Source: Novipirellula aureliae (GTDB lineage Bacteria > Planctomycetota > Planctomycetia > Pirellulales > Pirellulaceae). Taken from it: DNA of 64,000 nucleotides. The translations under genes were made by a program, and so were the position numbers. The notes below the pieces were generated by a model, which was not told the DNA's origin, did not search any database, and saw only the letters and a list, made by a program, of their open reading frames with translations. Below are positions 42,773-51,981 of the stretch, piece after piece (the stretch's first letter is position 1; each line of letters starts with the position of its first letter). The stretch lies in the NCBI RefSeq assembly GCF_007860185.1, contig NZ_SJPY01000001.1, forward strand, positions 124,001-188,000. Reading direction: 5' to 3'.

Positions 42773-43786
42773 ATGATGACAAAACTGTTTCTTGTATTGA
42801 TTTCGTTTTTGTCGTTCGGTGTCGATGCCTATGCGGAAAGCGAGGTAGAGGAAGGCTCATCGCAAAAACCTAGTGCCGATGTTATCACATGTTCAGTGCG
42901 GGGAACGGTTCACATGCCTGACGAGTTGTCCGAGGAGATCAATACCGAAGGACTCTCACTCCGCAGCGCGATTGTCACACTCGAAGGCAAATACAGCCAC
43001 CCGCGCATGCCTTACCCTCCGGAGTGGAGCACAATGACGCCCGAGGAACGTTCAGATTGGCACAACGCCTTCATGAACAGTGACGGTTATGACGCCTATC
43101 TCCGCGAAGTCGAAGTGGCCCGTGCGAAACGGAAAGTTTACAAGACGGAGCTTGCGGAGGACGGCACCTTCGTTTTCGAAGACGTCATACCAGCTTGGTA
43201 CCAGCTGACTACGGTAATCATGCATCCTGATGCTGGAAAGGAGCGTTCGCTGGAACTTGCGCGTGCTTATGCCATGCGGCAGTTTTTCGTCAAAGAGGCC
43301 GAGGCGTCTTCGCCTATGAATCTGACTTTGAAAGTCAAGAATGTGCTAACCCCAGGAGATCTTGCTCCGGATTGGACGGCGACCGCTTATGACGGCAGCG
43401 AATTCAAATTAGCGGACTTCCGTGGCAAATTCGTACTGTTCGATTTTTGGGCGACATGGTGCGGGCCATGCCGCGCCGAATTCCCGAATCTGGAAGCGGT
43501 TTACGAAGACTTTGGAGGCGAGCGTCTTGAGATGATTGGCCTAAGCGTTGATAAAGCCATCAGCGAACCCCAGTCGTTGTTCGATGAAAGTCCCTCGGCT
43601 TATCGCCAGGGCTGGGTAGGCGACACGGAACGGCATGAAAGAATCTTCGAAGCCTATGGAATCCAAGAAATCCCTTCGATCTGGCTCATCGGACCTGATG
43701 GGAAGATCGTCGCCCGCGATCTCCGGGGAAAGTCTTTGCACGAAAGCGTGAAAGCCGCTCTTGCAGCGGAGTCCGTAAAAGATTGA
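42773..43786 (+). CDS. Secreted TlpA-like thioredoxin-fold protein
   Basis: A signal peptide (MMTKLFLVLISFLSFGVDAY) and a carboxypeptidase-regulatory-like region (about 35-175; GTFVFEDVIPAWYQL) precede a thioredoxin domain from about 195 with LFDFWATWCGPCRAEFP (C230 and C233) and EIPSIWLIGPDG. It should act in extracytoplasmic disulfide reduction. It is the second TlpA-like protein in the window and is unrelated outside the thioredoxin fold. A dispersed hairpin repeat follows its stop. Confidence 0.88.
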   Translation: MMTKLFLVLISFLSFGVDAYAESEVEEGSSQKPSADVITCSVRGTVHMPDELSEEINTEGLSLRSAIVTLEGKYSHPRMPYPPEWSTMTPEERSDWHNAFMNSDGYDAYLREVEVARAKRKVYKTELAEDGTFVFEDVIPAWYQLTTVIMHPDAGKERSLELARAYAMRQFFVKEAEASSPMNLTLKVKNVLTPGDLAPDWTATAYDGSEFKLADFRGKFVLFDFWATWCGPCRAEFPNLEAVYEDFGGERLEMIGLSVDKAISEPQSLFDESPSAYRQGWVGDTERHERIFEAYGIQEIPSIWLIGPDGKIVARDLRGKSLHESVKAALAAESVKD

Positions 43787-43796
43787 TGCAACGGTC

Positions 43797-43890
43797 GCCC
43801 TGTTCCCCGAGCGGAAAGCGTCGAAGGCTCCAGGGACCGACTGGTGGCCCCGAGCCAACCGTTAGACGCAGTCCGCTCGGGAACCGGAGA
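43797..43890. repeat. Dispersed intergenic hairpin repeat, copy 1
   Basis: TTCCCCGAGCGGA (43803-43815) pairs with TCCGCTCGGGAA (43872-43883) with one bulge. The block CCGAGCGGAAAGCGT and the end GGAGAGCTGAG are shared with the copy at 51982-52085. Both copies follow a plus-strand stop codon and face a convergent gene. Confidence 0.6.
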
Positions 43891-43917
43891 GCTGAGTGAC
43901 ATCATGGCGAAGCCGCC

Positions 43918-44652
43918 TTAAGGGGCAACGGGTAAGGATTTGTCGATCGTGGCGATTGCTTCGTTGACTGTCATGATCTTTGCATAGCGATCTCGCAACG
44001 TCGCCAAGGACGCCTCGTGCAATTCAGGCGTCACCGTTGCGCAGCAATCTTCGACCATCGTTACCAAGTAGCCTAAGTCACAGGCGTCACGGATTGTCGT
44101 TTCGACGCATTCATTGGTATAGACGCCAACGATGAACAACGACTCAATTCCAAGGTTCTTTAGCACAAAATGCAAATTCGTTGACGAAAACACGCCACTA
44201 GCGGTTTTATTGATAACGATCTCATCTCGTTCCTCCAAGGGTGCGACCTGTTCTACAAAATCGGCTTCACGCGACCCTGGCGGAGCGAGTAGATTCAAAC
44301 GCTTGTGACCCTTGCTGCGGTCGCGACCGTCGCGAGTCAGCGATTGAATCCGGGTGTGAATCACTTCCAATTCGTGTTGCCGAAAGGTGTCTTGTAGGCG
44401 TCTCGTGTTCGGCAAAGCCGTTTTCCGAAGCCGATCGAAATAATATTCTTGAGCTTCGGGCGATATCCCACTTTGATTCTGCTCAGCAAAAACTCCGTGA
44501 CCGGGCGCAGCATCGAGGTATTGCATGTCAATGCACAACAGCGCCGTCGCTTGACGGATGAGGAAATCTTGATGAGCAGGATTGTCGATAAAGGACTCGA
44601 CATAGACTTCTTTGAGCGGATCGATGTGCTCGAGCGAATCGTCGTATTGCAT
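43918..44652 (-). CDS. Isochorismatase-fold cysteine hydrolase
   Basis: The 244-residue protein carries the D-K-C catalytic pattern of the family: ALLCIDMQYLDA, EIVINKTASGVFSSTNL and FIVGVYTNECVETTIRDA. Members hydrolyse amides and N-carbamoyl compounds (N-carbamoylsarcosine, ureidoacrylate, biuret) or isochorismate. Its last place in a run with an M20 N-carbamoyl hydrolase favours an amide or ureido substrate. The ATG at 44652 is used because an upstream frame to 44757 would overlap the preceding gene. Confidence 0.85.
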   Translation of the reverse strand: MQYDDSLEHIDPLKEVYVESFIDNPAHQDFLIRQATALLCIDMQYLDAAPGHGVFAEQNQSGISPEAQEYYFDRLRKTALPNTRRLQDTFRQHELEVIHTRIQSLTRDGRDRSKGHKRLNLLAPPGSREADFVEQVAPLEERDEIVINKTASGVFSSTNLHFVLKNLGIESLFIVGVYTNECVETTIRDACDLGYLVTMVEDCCATVTPELHEASLATLRDRYAKIMTVNEAIATIDKSLPVAP

Positions 44653-44698
44653 AAAAAGACCGTTTGCTTGAGAAAGAAAAAAGCGATTGGAGAGAGAA

Positions 44699-45940
44699 CT
44701 ACAAATCGTTTGCGAGTCGGACAAGCGTATGGAGCATGACGTTTGCACCGGCTTCAATATCGGTCCAAGCGGTCCATTCCGACGGCGAGTGACTCATCCC
44801 GTTCTTACTCGGTACGAACAGCATACCGACTGGAACGATACTGCCCATGATTTGAGCGTCGTGCGCCGCACCACTTGGCATCGAATGATACTCGAATCCA
44901 AGCTTGGTTGCTTGCTCGGACAATTCGCGGACGACCACTTCGCTGCACTTCACCGGTTCGATATAACTCGATTGCTCGAACTCGAACATCAAATTCCTGC
45001 GTCGCGCGATGGCCGATAGCGCTTTGCGAAACGCTGTCTGCAACTCTTCCAAAACGATCTCGGACGTATCGCGAACATCGAGCGAAAACTCGACGAGACC
45101 AGGAACCGTATTGGCGGCTCCTGGCAAAATCTGAGCTTTCCCGACCGTTGCACGCGTTCTTTCACTACCATTTTCCTCGAGGATTCGGGGGATCTCATGA
45201 GCGAAATCGGCAAGTCCCATAAAGGCGTCATTCCGCATGTCCATCGGCGTCGTCCCGGCATGGTTCGCCTCGCCACGCAGCCAAACCGACCATCGAAACA
45301 GACCGGTGATTTCATCAACGACGCCAATCGGTTTGTGCAGACGATCAAGTACGGGCCCCTGCTCAATATGCAGCTCCAAATAACTGGCGATTGAGTCGGG
45401 GTCACGAGCTGCATCAAGCGCCCCAAGCGGATCGTATCCATGCCGCCGCAGTTCATCTTGAAGAAGGACGCCATCAAGGTCTTTCATCGTCGCTAAGCGT
45501 TCGGGGTTGAGGTGACCACAAAGTGATTGAGACCCAAGCATGCCGCCGAAGCGTCCCTCCTCATCGCTAAAAGCGACCAGTTCGAGGGTCCTCCGCATCG
45601 CTTGCCCTGATTCACGAATGATTCGCAAACACTCCAATCCAACGACGACGCCGAGAGTTCCATCGAGTGCTCCGGCACAGGGCACCGTGTCAATGTGCGA
45701 TCCGACCAAGACACGAGGCTCATCCGATTTACCTTCAAGAACTCCTGACAGGTTGACGGCCCCATCCACGCGGCAATCCAAGTCGGCTGCATGGATGCGG
45801 TCGGTTAACCAGCGTTTGCCTTCGATATCCGCGTCGGTGAAGGCCATGCGATAAATCCCTCGATCGTCCGCATTGCGTCCGATCTCGGCCAACGTCAAAA
45901 TGTCGGATTTGATCCGGTCTAGGTTAACCTTTAACATCAT
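44699..45940 (-). CDS. M20-family N-carbamoyl-amino-acid hydrolase / allantoate amidohydrolase-like
   Basis: The 413-residue metalloenzyme has VLVGSHIDTVPCAGALDGTLGVVVGLE with the ligand His and the bridging Asp, then FSDEEGRFGGMLGS with the catalytic Glu pair and WLRGEANHAGTTPMDMRNDA in the lid. This is the HyuC/AllC/beta-ureidopropionase group, which releases ammonia and carbon dioxide from N-carbamoyl compounds or allantoate. It starts 6 bp after the AsnB stop. The exact substrate cannot be told from sequence. Confidence 0.9.
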   Translation of the reverse strand: MMLKVNLDRIKSDILTLAEIGRNADDRGIYRMAFTDADIEGKRWLTDRIHAADLDCRVDGAVNLSGVLEGKSDEPRVLVGSHIDTVPCAGALDGTLGVVVGLECLRIIRESGQAMRRTLELVAFSDEEGRFGGMLGSQSLCGHLNPERLATMKDLDGVLLQDELRRHGYDPLGALDAARDPDSIASYLELHIEQGPVLDRLHKPIGVVDEITGLFRWSVWLRGEANHAGTTPMDMRNDAFMGLADFAHEIPRILEENGSERTRATVGKAQILPGAANTVPGLVEFSLDVRDTSEIVLEELQTAFRKALSAIARRRNLMFEFEQSSYIEPVKCSEVVVRELSEQATKLGFEYHSMPSGAAHDAQIMGSIVPVGMLFVPSKNGMSHSPSEWTAWTDIEAGANVMLHTLVRLANDL

Positions 45941-45946
45941 TTTGAC

Positions 45947-47866
45947 CTAGTCTACGGCGGGTAGTGGCAAGTCTTCCACATATTGGCCATGCAGCATATG
46001 TAGTTGAAGCGTATGGTTGATCACGATGTCGTTTCGACGCGCAACCGTACCGTCGGTTTCCTCCCAGGCGTCATCAATAAACTTGGTCAACACCTCACGG
46101 TCGAAGAAACCAACCTCTTGCACTCGAGTCTCTGTCAGCCAATGATCAACCATCTCCTGCACGGCATTTCGCTTGACCGGATCCGTGTGAGCCGGCGGCG
46201 CCATGAAGGCGAATTTTTCTCGTTCGTACAACTCGCGAGGCAACACATTCACCATCGCTTCGCGCAGTACCCATTTCTCGACACCGTCGCGGATCCGAAC
46301 CTCGGGAGGGATCGTTACGGCATACTCGGCGAGGTGATGGTCGAGGAACGCCGGGCGTGCCTCCATGCTGTTCGCCATATCCATGCGGTCTCCTCCCCAC
46401 GTCAAAATCTGGCCCTCCAACATCGTCTTGCTCCAAGTGTACTGAGAGATATCCAAGCGATGACGACCGCGGACTTGATCGGGATCGATCGCAGCGGCGA
46501 CTTCGGCTACCGGATCGTAATCGCGAAGGAGATCTTGCATTTCGGCACTTAGCAGCGGTCGCACCCGCTCAAGGGTCATCATCCATGGCTGAATCCAAGA
46601 AGGAGTGAATCCACACAGATCTTGCCAAGCGGGATGCTGCAAGTCCTCTTCGGACAATATCGCTCCAGCAAACAAGCCGCCTTCGCCTTCGCGTCCGAGC
46701 CAATCTCGTTTGAAGAACGGGTACCCTCCGAACAACTCATCCGAACCTTCGCCAGTGATCACCGCTTTATAATTGCACGCCCGAACACGGCGACTCATGT
46801 GCCATTTCGCAACCGCAAGTGTGTTGTAAAACGTCCGCTCAGCGTGCCAAGTCGCCCGTTCGAAGGCAGGACCGTAGAGTTCTTTTTCGGTTAACAGCAA
46901 CAACTCCTGTTCCGCACCGGTTCGCTCGGCCATCAGTTTCGCGATATGCGATTCATCGTACTCGGCATTGTCAAACGCGATCGTAAACGCCTTAACGGGC
47001 GATTGCTGCAACGTCGTGGCGAGTCCCAAAATCGAACAGCTATCGATTCCGCCTGACAGGTAGCACCCGACGGGGACATCGGCTTCTAAACGGGTTGCAA
47101 CGGCATCGATCAATCGATCTTGGACGCCTTGCACGTATTCGGCTGGATCAGGATTCGGATCATGCGAGGTCGGGAAAGTAAAGTCCCACCAACGCTGGGT
47201 TTCCGTTTCAATCCGCCCATTGCGAAGCGAGGCGATCAGCATGTGACCGGGTTTGAGCGCGTACACACCTTCGAATGCGGTTGAGCCAGGCACCATGACT
47301 TGCATCATTTGATGCAGCGCTGCTTTCGGACAAAGTTTCGGTTCGATATCGGGATGCTGCAGGATTGACTTGACCTCTGACCCGTACACGATCCCATTGT
47401 CGTTTGCGCTGTAATAAAGGGGTTTGATACCAAATCGATCGCGGATCAGTATCAGTTGTTTTTTGCGATCATCATAAAGCACGATCGCAAATTCACCGCG
47501 CAATCGATGCACGAACGACAATCCATCACGGAGGTACAACGGCAGCGCAATCGCACTATCACTTTTCCCACTCGTATCAAGTTGCTGGCAAGCCAATTGT
47601 GTCCGGATACGTTTGTATCCGTAGAGTTCGCCGTTCACCGTGACCGCGTAATCACCCTCTTTGGATTCGATCGGTTGGTGGCCGTGATCGAGGCCGACAA
47701 TGGATAGTCGAGTGTGACCGAGAGCAACGCCGGTGTCGACATAAAAGCGACTGCCCCGATCATCCGGACCGCGATGGTCCAATACGTCGAGCATCGAATC
47801 GAGTGTAAAACGAAGTTCCCGTTCGTTTGTTCGCGACGGATTCCAAAATCCAGTAATGCCGCACAT
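45947..47866 (-). CDS. asnB: Asparagine synthetase B-type, glutamine-hydrolysing
   Basis: The 639-residue protein starts MCGITGFWNP, with Cys2 as the glutaminase nucleophile, and has GVALGHTRLSIVG and GEFAIVLYDDR of the class II amidotransferase domain. The synthetase domain has the PP-loop YLSGGIDSCSILGLA and VITGEGSDELFGGYPFF. It makes an amide from a carboxylate with glutamine and ATP. The ATG at 47866 places Cys2 correctly; a longer frame runs into the neighbouring gene. The setting inside a ureido/amide operon leaves open whether aspartate is the real substrate. Confidence 0.92.
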   Translation of the reverse strand: MCGITGFWNPSRTNERELRFTLDSMLDVLDHRGPDDRGSRFYVDTGVALGHTRLSIVGLDHGHQPIESKEGDYAVTVNGELYGYKRIRTQLACQQLDTSGKSDSAIALPLYLRDGLSFVHRLRGEFAIVLYDDRKKQLILIRDRFGIKPLYYSANDNGIVYGSEVKSILQHPDIEPKLCPKAALHQMMQVMVPGSTAFEGVYALKPGHMLIASLRNGRIETETQRWWDFTFPTSHDPNPDPAEYVQGVQDRLIDAVATRLEADVPVGCYLSGGIDSCSILGLATTLQQSPVKAFTIAFDNAEYDESHIAKLMAERTGAEQELLLLTEKELYGPAFERATWHAERTFYNTLAVAKWHMSRRVRACNYKAVITGEGSDELFGGYPFFKRDWLGREGEGGLFAGAILSEEDLQHPAWQDLCGFTPSWIQPWMMTLERVRPLLSAEMQDLLRDYDPVAEVAAAIDPDQVRGRHRLDISQYTWSKTMLEGQILTWGGDRMDMANSMEARPAFLDHHLAEYAVTIPPEVRIRDGVEKWVLREAMVNVLPRELYEREKFAFMAPPAHTDPVKRNAVQEMVDHWLTETRVQEVGFFDREVLTKFIDDAWEETDGTVARRNDIVINHTLQLHMLHGQYVEDLPLPAVD

Positions 47867-47882
47867 AGTGATTCCTTTGTGG

Positions 47883-49019
47883 TTAGATGCCGGTGATGCG
47901 ATCGAGACGATCGAGAACGGAAGCGAGCAGTGCTTGTCTAACAAAAACCGCGCCAGCCGCTTGTGCAAAATAGAGATTGTGGTCGGTTTCGTCCAAATCG
48001 TCCGACAATTCGTTGTTGCGAGCGAGTGGATGCATGATGACGGCACCCGGCTTTAGATTGCTGTTTGAATCGAGCTTATAGCGGCTATCCAAGTTTCGGT
48101 AACTGTCGCCCAGGAACGCAATCGAATTGACGTATACCACGTCTAACTCAGGCAGTACTTCTTGAACGTCGTTAACGATATTGATTTTGATCGGCGACTC
48201 TTCAATCGGTTCGGTCAAATCCAATCCGACAGGATCCGCCATTTCGGAAATCAGCGTAATGTTGCTGACCGATTGTTCGAACATCAGCGACAACCGCAAA
48301 AAACTCTTCACCGCTCGCATCGATCCTGGCGTTCCAATGATCCCCAGATGCACTTTGCGGTCTTGGGGGCAATCGGCAAGCGACAACTCCGGTCGCCATT
48401 TCAGCAGTGCGTACCAATCAATCAACGCTTGAGTCGGATGATGCCCGGAACCATTCCCCGCATTGATGAGTGGACGCTGTAGATTACGACGAATTTCATC
48501 GACGCTGTCCGTATCGGGGTGCCGCATTATGACGACATCACCATACGTATTAAACATTTCGCCGATATCGGCTAACGATTCTCCTTTGGCGATACCGGTG
48601 ACTTGGCCATCAGGAACCGACAACACTTTTCCATCCAATCGCTGGACCGCACTTTCAAACGATAAACGCGTCCGCGTGCTCGGTTCAAAAAATGCGGTGA
48701 TCGCTATTTTCCCATCGAGCGGTTTATCGAGTTCGACGTTTCGAGTTTCCAGTAAAGCTGCCAACTGAGCGATCGCGACAATCGTCCGGCGATCGAATTG
48801 ACGAGGGTTCACGATCGATTGACCGGCTAACGCCTGCAACGCTTCGCGGTCGACTCGTCCGTCGGTCAAGTCCAACAAATCCTCGGCGCGCAGACGTAGA
48901 CCTTTGGAATTCATTGGCACCACAGCGGAACGAAGTGGGTTTTGTTTGCGGACAATCTCGTCGGCACCGGCCACTCCTTCGCTCCCTTTTTTCTCACTCG
49001 ACTCGACTCTATCGGACAT
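47883..49019 (-). CDS. Aspartate-carbamoyltransferase-like enzyme with altered acceptor site
   Basis: The 378-residue protein keeps the carbamoyl-phosphate site of ATCases: FFEPSTRTRLSFESA and INAGNGSGHHPTQALIDWY. The acceptor half differs. Where ATCases have the aspartate-binding TRVQ motif, this has YVNSIAFLGD, so both the Arg and the Gln are lost. The HPLPR loop is HPLARNNEL, without the usual Pro. It also has a 60-residue N-terminal extension. AAGGAG lies 5 bp before the ATG at 49019; a GTG at 49055 is possible but less likely. It may be a divergent PyrB, but a carbamoyltransferase with another acceptor is more likely. Confidence 0.8.
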   Translation of the reverse strand: MSDRVESSEKKGSEGVAGADEIVRKQNPLRSAVVPMNSKGLRLRAEDLLDLTDGRVDREALQALAGQSIVNPRQFDRRTIVAIAQLAALLETRNVELDKPLDGKIAITAFFEPSTRTRLSFESAVQRLDGKVLSVPDGQVTGIAKGESLADIGEMFNTYGDVVIMRHPDTDSVDEIRRNLQRPLINAGNGSGHHPTQALIDWYALLKWRPELSLADCPQDRKVHLGIIGTPGSMRAVKSFLRLSLMFEQSVSNITLISEMADPVGLDLTEPIEESPIKINIVNDVQEVLPELDVVYVNSIAFLGDSYRNLDSRYKLDSNSNLKPGAVIMHPLARNNELSDDLDETDHNLYFAQAAGAVFVRQALLASVLDRLDRITGI

Positions 49020-49051
49020 TGCATTCTCCTTTGCACCTGTACTCAAGTACT

Positions 49052-49174
49052 TCACCAGATTTTCTTGTTCTTCAAATCGGAAATTAAAAACGCGACTAGA
49101 ACCGCCACTCCCACACTACAATGCACCAGAGCACCAATCACGAGAATACGCAACAACCATAAAGGAAACATCAT
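49052..49174 (-). CDS. 40-residue membrane peptide between symporter and carbamoyltransferase
   Basis: The frame MMFPLWLLRILVIGALVHCS continues into VGVAVLVAFLISDLKNKKIW, one long hydrophobic helix with a basic end. Its ATG overlaps the symporter stop (ATGA), and its stop lies just before the carbamoyltransferase. Such placement directly after an SSS gene resembles the small accessory subunits known for some symporters. It is too short to be assigned to a family. Confidence 0.6.
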   Translation of the reverse strand: MMFPLWLLRILVIGALVHCSVGVAVLVAFLISDLKNKKIW

Positions 49175-50676
49175 GACGCTTCCCCCGCCACCTGTGAATC
49201 GTTTGCAGACACTCGACGAATTTTCGATTCGTCGCTGAGCGACTTGAAATCAAAATCCGCAGGTGACACCAACATCCCCAGACCGAACACAACACCGGAA
49301 ACAGCAGCTCCAACCAGGGATGAAACAAACCAACCTATCGTGAAGTAGGCGATCAGCCCACAAACACTTCCGGAAACCATTGCCAAACAAGCCGCCATTG
49401 GGCTCGCTCGCCGAGAATACAATCCGCCAACAATCGGCCAAATACAACTGCCGACCATGGGGCCAGCAAAAAACAAAACGGTTGCGAGCGTACCTACATT
49501 TGGCAATGCAACGGTCCAGGAAAAGAATCCCAACAAGATAATACAGAGGCTCGAAAGATTTCGTTTCGTGCGATCGGACGCCTTTTGCTTCATCAGCGGC
49601 TTGATCATATCGTTGACCATTAGATCGGCCGTGGCGGCAAGTAATGAATCGATGCTAGAGGCCAATGAGCAAAACACCACGACGAACACCAATAACGCGC
49701 CACCCCAACCAAGCAGCGTTGCTGCAACCATTGGCCCAACCGTATCGGGTTCACTCACACCAATTCCAAGGGCGGGCGCCGCCAAGCCTAAGAAGCCCGC
49801 AACAATAGGGATCGGCAACCAAAGAAGACCGCCGAGTGCATAGGCTTTTGGTCCCACACCCTTACGCATCGCAAACGCACGACTCCACCAAACGTTGCTA
49901 TGAAAAATCTCACCAAAGCCGAATAACATATTGTTAAACAGCGACATCAATGCCGCAGGAAAGAGCACCGACAACAACATTGGACGATTGGCCGATAATT
50001 TTTCGTGGACGTCAACAATGTCAATCTTTACCAGGACGGCACAAGCAACAACAACCAAACCGACCAGAATGATCAGACTTTGGATGAAGTCCGTTCCGAT
50101 CACAGCATACATCCCACCGAATAACGTGTAGAGCACACAGACAGCAATCACGACGGACATGCCAACGGGATAAGGAATCCCGGATAGCACGTTGAGCAAC
50201 TTCCCACCGGCCATCGTCATCGAGACCAACCATGTAAGCGCATAGAAGATCGAGATAATGAGAAAGGGCACCATGCCAAGTAGACCATATCGGCGTCTGA
50301 TGAACTCGACCGCGGTGTAACCCTTCGGCATCAAGCGGCGGATACGCCCACTCATCGGAGCGAATGCAAACAAGCCAAAACTGGCTGTCGAATAGGCGAG
50401 CGCCCCCCAAATCCCCAATTGCAATGCAAACTGGGGTGCCAACATCGTCGTGTTCGATGTGATCCAAGTCGCTACAGCCGTTGCCGTACCAAGCGCCATA
50501 CCAACATTGCGGCCAGCAACTGCAAACCCGTCATACGATTTCGCCCGTCGTCCCCACCAAACTCCAAGCGAAATCCAGAGAAGACTAAACAGAGCGAGCA
50601 TGACATACCCCGCCTGTGCACTCAACACTGGAGCGTAAGCGACGAGGGCGCTCGTGCTAGCGGAAACACCCGTCAT
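49171..50676 (-). CDS. Sodium:solute symporter (SSS family)
   Basis: The 501-residue protein has about 13 membrane segments and the SSS pattern: an RRAKSYDGFAVAGRNVG loop after helix 1, ATAVATWITSNTTMLAPQF in helices 2-3, GYTAVEFIRRRYG, and the Na2-site-like SLASSIDSLLAATADLMVNDM. The family imports sugars, amino acids, vitamins, urea or nucleobase compounds with sodium. The substrate is unknown, but the downstream enzymes point to an amide or ureido compound. The start overlaps the stop of the FN3-like gene (ATGA). Confidence 0.88.
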   Translation of the reverse strand: MTGVSASTSALVAYAPVLSAQAGYVMLALFSLLWISLGVWWGRRAKSYDGFAVAGRNVGMALGTATAVATWITSNTTMLAPQFALQLGIWGALAYSTASFGLFAFAPMSGRIRRLMPKGYTAVEFIRRRYGLLGMVPFLIISIFYALTWLVSMTMAGGKLLNVLSGIPYPVGMSVVIAVCVLYTLFGGMYAVIGTDFIQSLIILVGLVVVACAVLVKIDIVDVHEKLSANRPMLLSVLFPAALMSLFNNMLFGFGEIFHSNVWWSRAFAMRKGVGPKAYALGGLLWLPIPIVAGFLGLAAPALGIGVSEPDTVGPMVAATLLGWGGALLVFVVVFCSLASSIDSLLAATADLMVNDMIKPLMKQKASDRTKRNLSSLCIILLGFFSWTVALPNVGTLATVLFFAGPMVGSCIWPIVGGLYSRRASPMAACLAMVSGSVCGLIAYFTIGWFVSSLVGAAVSGVVFGLGMLVSPADFDFKSLSDESKIRRVSANDSQVAGEAS

Positions 50677-51386
50677 CCAGGCCGCTCGGATTCACCGGCA
50701 GGAATTGCAGCTGACTTTTTATCAGCCGTCAACGCTCCGTGAGCGATGATGCTAATCAAGGCCACAAAGATAACTAGCCCAATCGTGAAGACGATCATCG
50801 CCTGGGAAAGTGGCCAATGATCAACCGTTACAATCGCGGGCTTAGCCGAAGTCGCCAGTAAGTTACCGGCGCTGTCATAGGCCTCAACGATGAACGCATG
50901 TTTGCCGTTAGACAACCCTGAAATGAAAGCTTGTTCAAACGAACCGCGATAAGGTTGGCTACCGTTATCCTCAATCACCACATATTCGGTCGCCGATTCG
51001 ACTGGATTCCAATGGAGCTCGACGTAGCCTTCACGAAGGTCATCGAACCGAGTGGCTGCAAAAGCCAAATGGGTAGGCAATTCGCTAATTTTGTCCGTCT
51101 CGGTTCTTACCGGTCCCAACGCGGTGGGACCCAACCCTGTCGAGTCCGAACCTTCAACGTCCTGGAGCTTCGATTCCGATTCTGACTCGACCGATTCTGA
51201 CTCGACCGATGTAGAATTCGCTACATCCCCTTCGATCGGCGCACTTCTTGCCGAAACAGGCGAAACCTGAAAGAGGACGACCAACAGCAAACCAGCAAAA
51301 GCAGTTCTAGCAAGGCGGCGGTGGTTCGTTATGCCAAAGCGGCAAGCGATAGCGTTAGCTCCGAAATCGAAAAAGTGATTTGTCAT
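50673..51386 (-). CDS. Membrane-anchored secreted protein with FN3-like domain
   Basis: From the ATG at 51386 the 237-residue protein has a signal/anchor segment (RLARTAFAGLLLVVLFQVSP), an acidic repeat linker (VESES units from a 15-bp tandem duplication at 51179-51208), a fibronectin type III-like domain (about 115-190: YVELHWNPVESATEYVVIED, GLSNGKHAFIVEAYDSAGN) and a C-terminal membrane helix (MIVFTIGLVIFVALISIIAH). It overlaps and precedes the symporter, so it may be a substrate-binding or structural partner. An upstream frame to 51533 looks non-coding. Confidence 0.72.
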   Translation of the reverse strand: MTNHFFDFGANAIACRFGITNHRRLARTAFAGLLLVVLFQVSPVSARSAPIEGDVANSTSVESESVESESESKLQDVEGSDSTGLGPTALGPVRTETDKISELPTHLAFAATRFDDLREGYVELHWNPVESATEYVVIEDNGSQPYRGSFEQAFISGLSNGKHAFIVEAYDSAGNLLATSAKPAIVTVDHWPLSQAMIVFTIGLVIFVALISIIAHGALTADKKSAAIPAGESERPG

Positions 51387-51750
51387 GATTGCAGGGCCGA
51401 TTGTAACAGCTTTTGCGATTCCCAAAAAGCTGGGGAGACCGATTGTTTCGATCGCTCCTATTTTAGAACGGCATGCTTGCCACGCAAACGGTAAATCACC
51501 AAGAAAATGCGCCATTAAATAGGCAAGACGCAACTACCGGGTATTTTGCGAGCAATCCGAAAGATCGGTATGGCCCAACTTCGTTCAGCGCGTATCAATA
51601 ATTGCTACCGATTCGACGATGTGTTTATTATCCCAAGGACGAACGACGTGAGACGTTGGTCGTTTCCTTTGAAATGATTGTGAAGGAAGGATCTTTCACC
51701 CCTAAAATGATTTCACCCCGCTCCCCCCAGTTCATTCCTTTGAGGGCAAC
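51387..51750. other. Divergent intergenic region upstream of csrA and of the symporter operon
   Basis: No gene is supported. Promoters for csrA (plus) and the FN3-like/symporter operon (minus) must lie here. TTTGAGGG upstream of the csrA ATG is a weak ribosome site. Confidence 0.4.
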
Positions 51751-51975
51751 ATGCTCGTCCTATCCAGACACCGTGACGAAAGCATCATGATTGGTGACGA
51801 TGTCGTCGTTACCATCGTCGATATCCGAGGTGATAAAGTTCGCTTGGGTATCGAAGCACCCCAGTCGATTCCGGTTCATCGTCAAGAGGTTTACGACGCG
51901 ATACAGCGAGAAAACCGCAAAGCCTCGCAAACCGGAACCGATGCGACGAAAGACGTTCGCCCGGGTAAAGCGTGA
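51751..51975 (+). CDS. csrA: Carbon storage regulator CsrA
   Basis: The 74-residue protein has the CsrA core MLVLSRHRDESIMIGDDVVV, IVDIRGDKVRLGIEAP and VHRQEVYDAIQREN, which forms a dimeric RNA-binding beta barrel with the conserved Arg44-like residue in VHRQEV. It controls mRNA translation and stability at GGA sites. It stands alone, followed after 6 bp by a dispersed hairpin repeat. The C-terminal tail is slightly longer than in E. coli. Confidence 0.95.
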   Translation: MLVLSRHRDESIMIGDDVVVTIVDIRGDKVRLGIEAPQSIPVHRQEVYDAIQRENRKASQTGTDATKDVRPGKA

Positions 51976-51981
51976 CCCATC

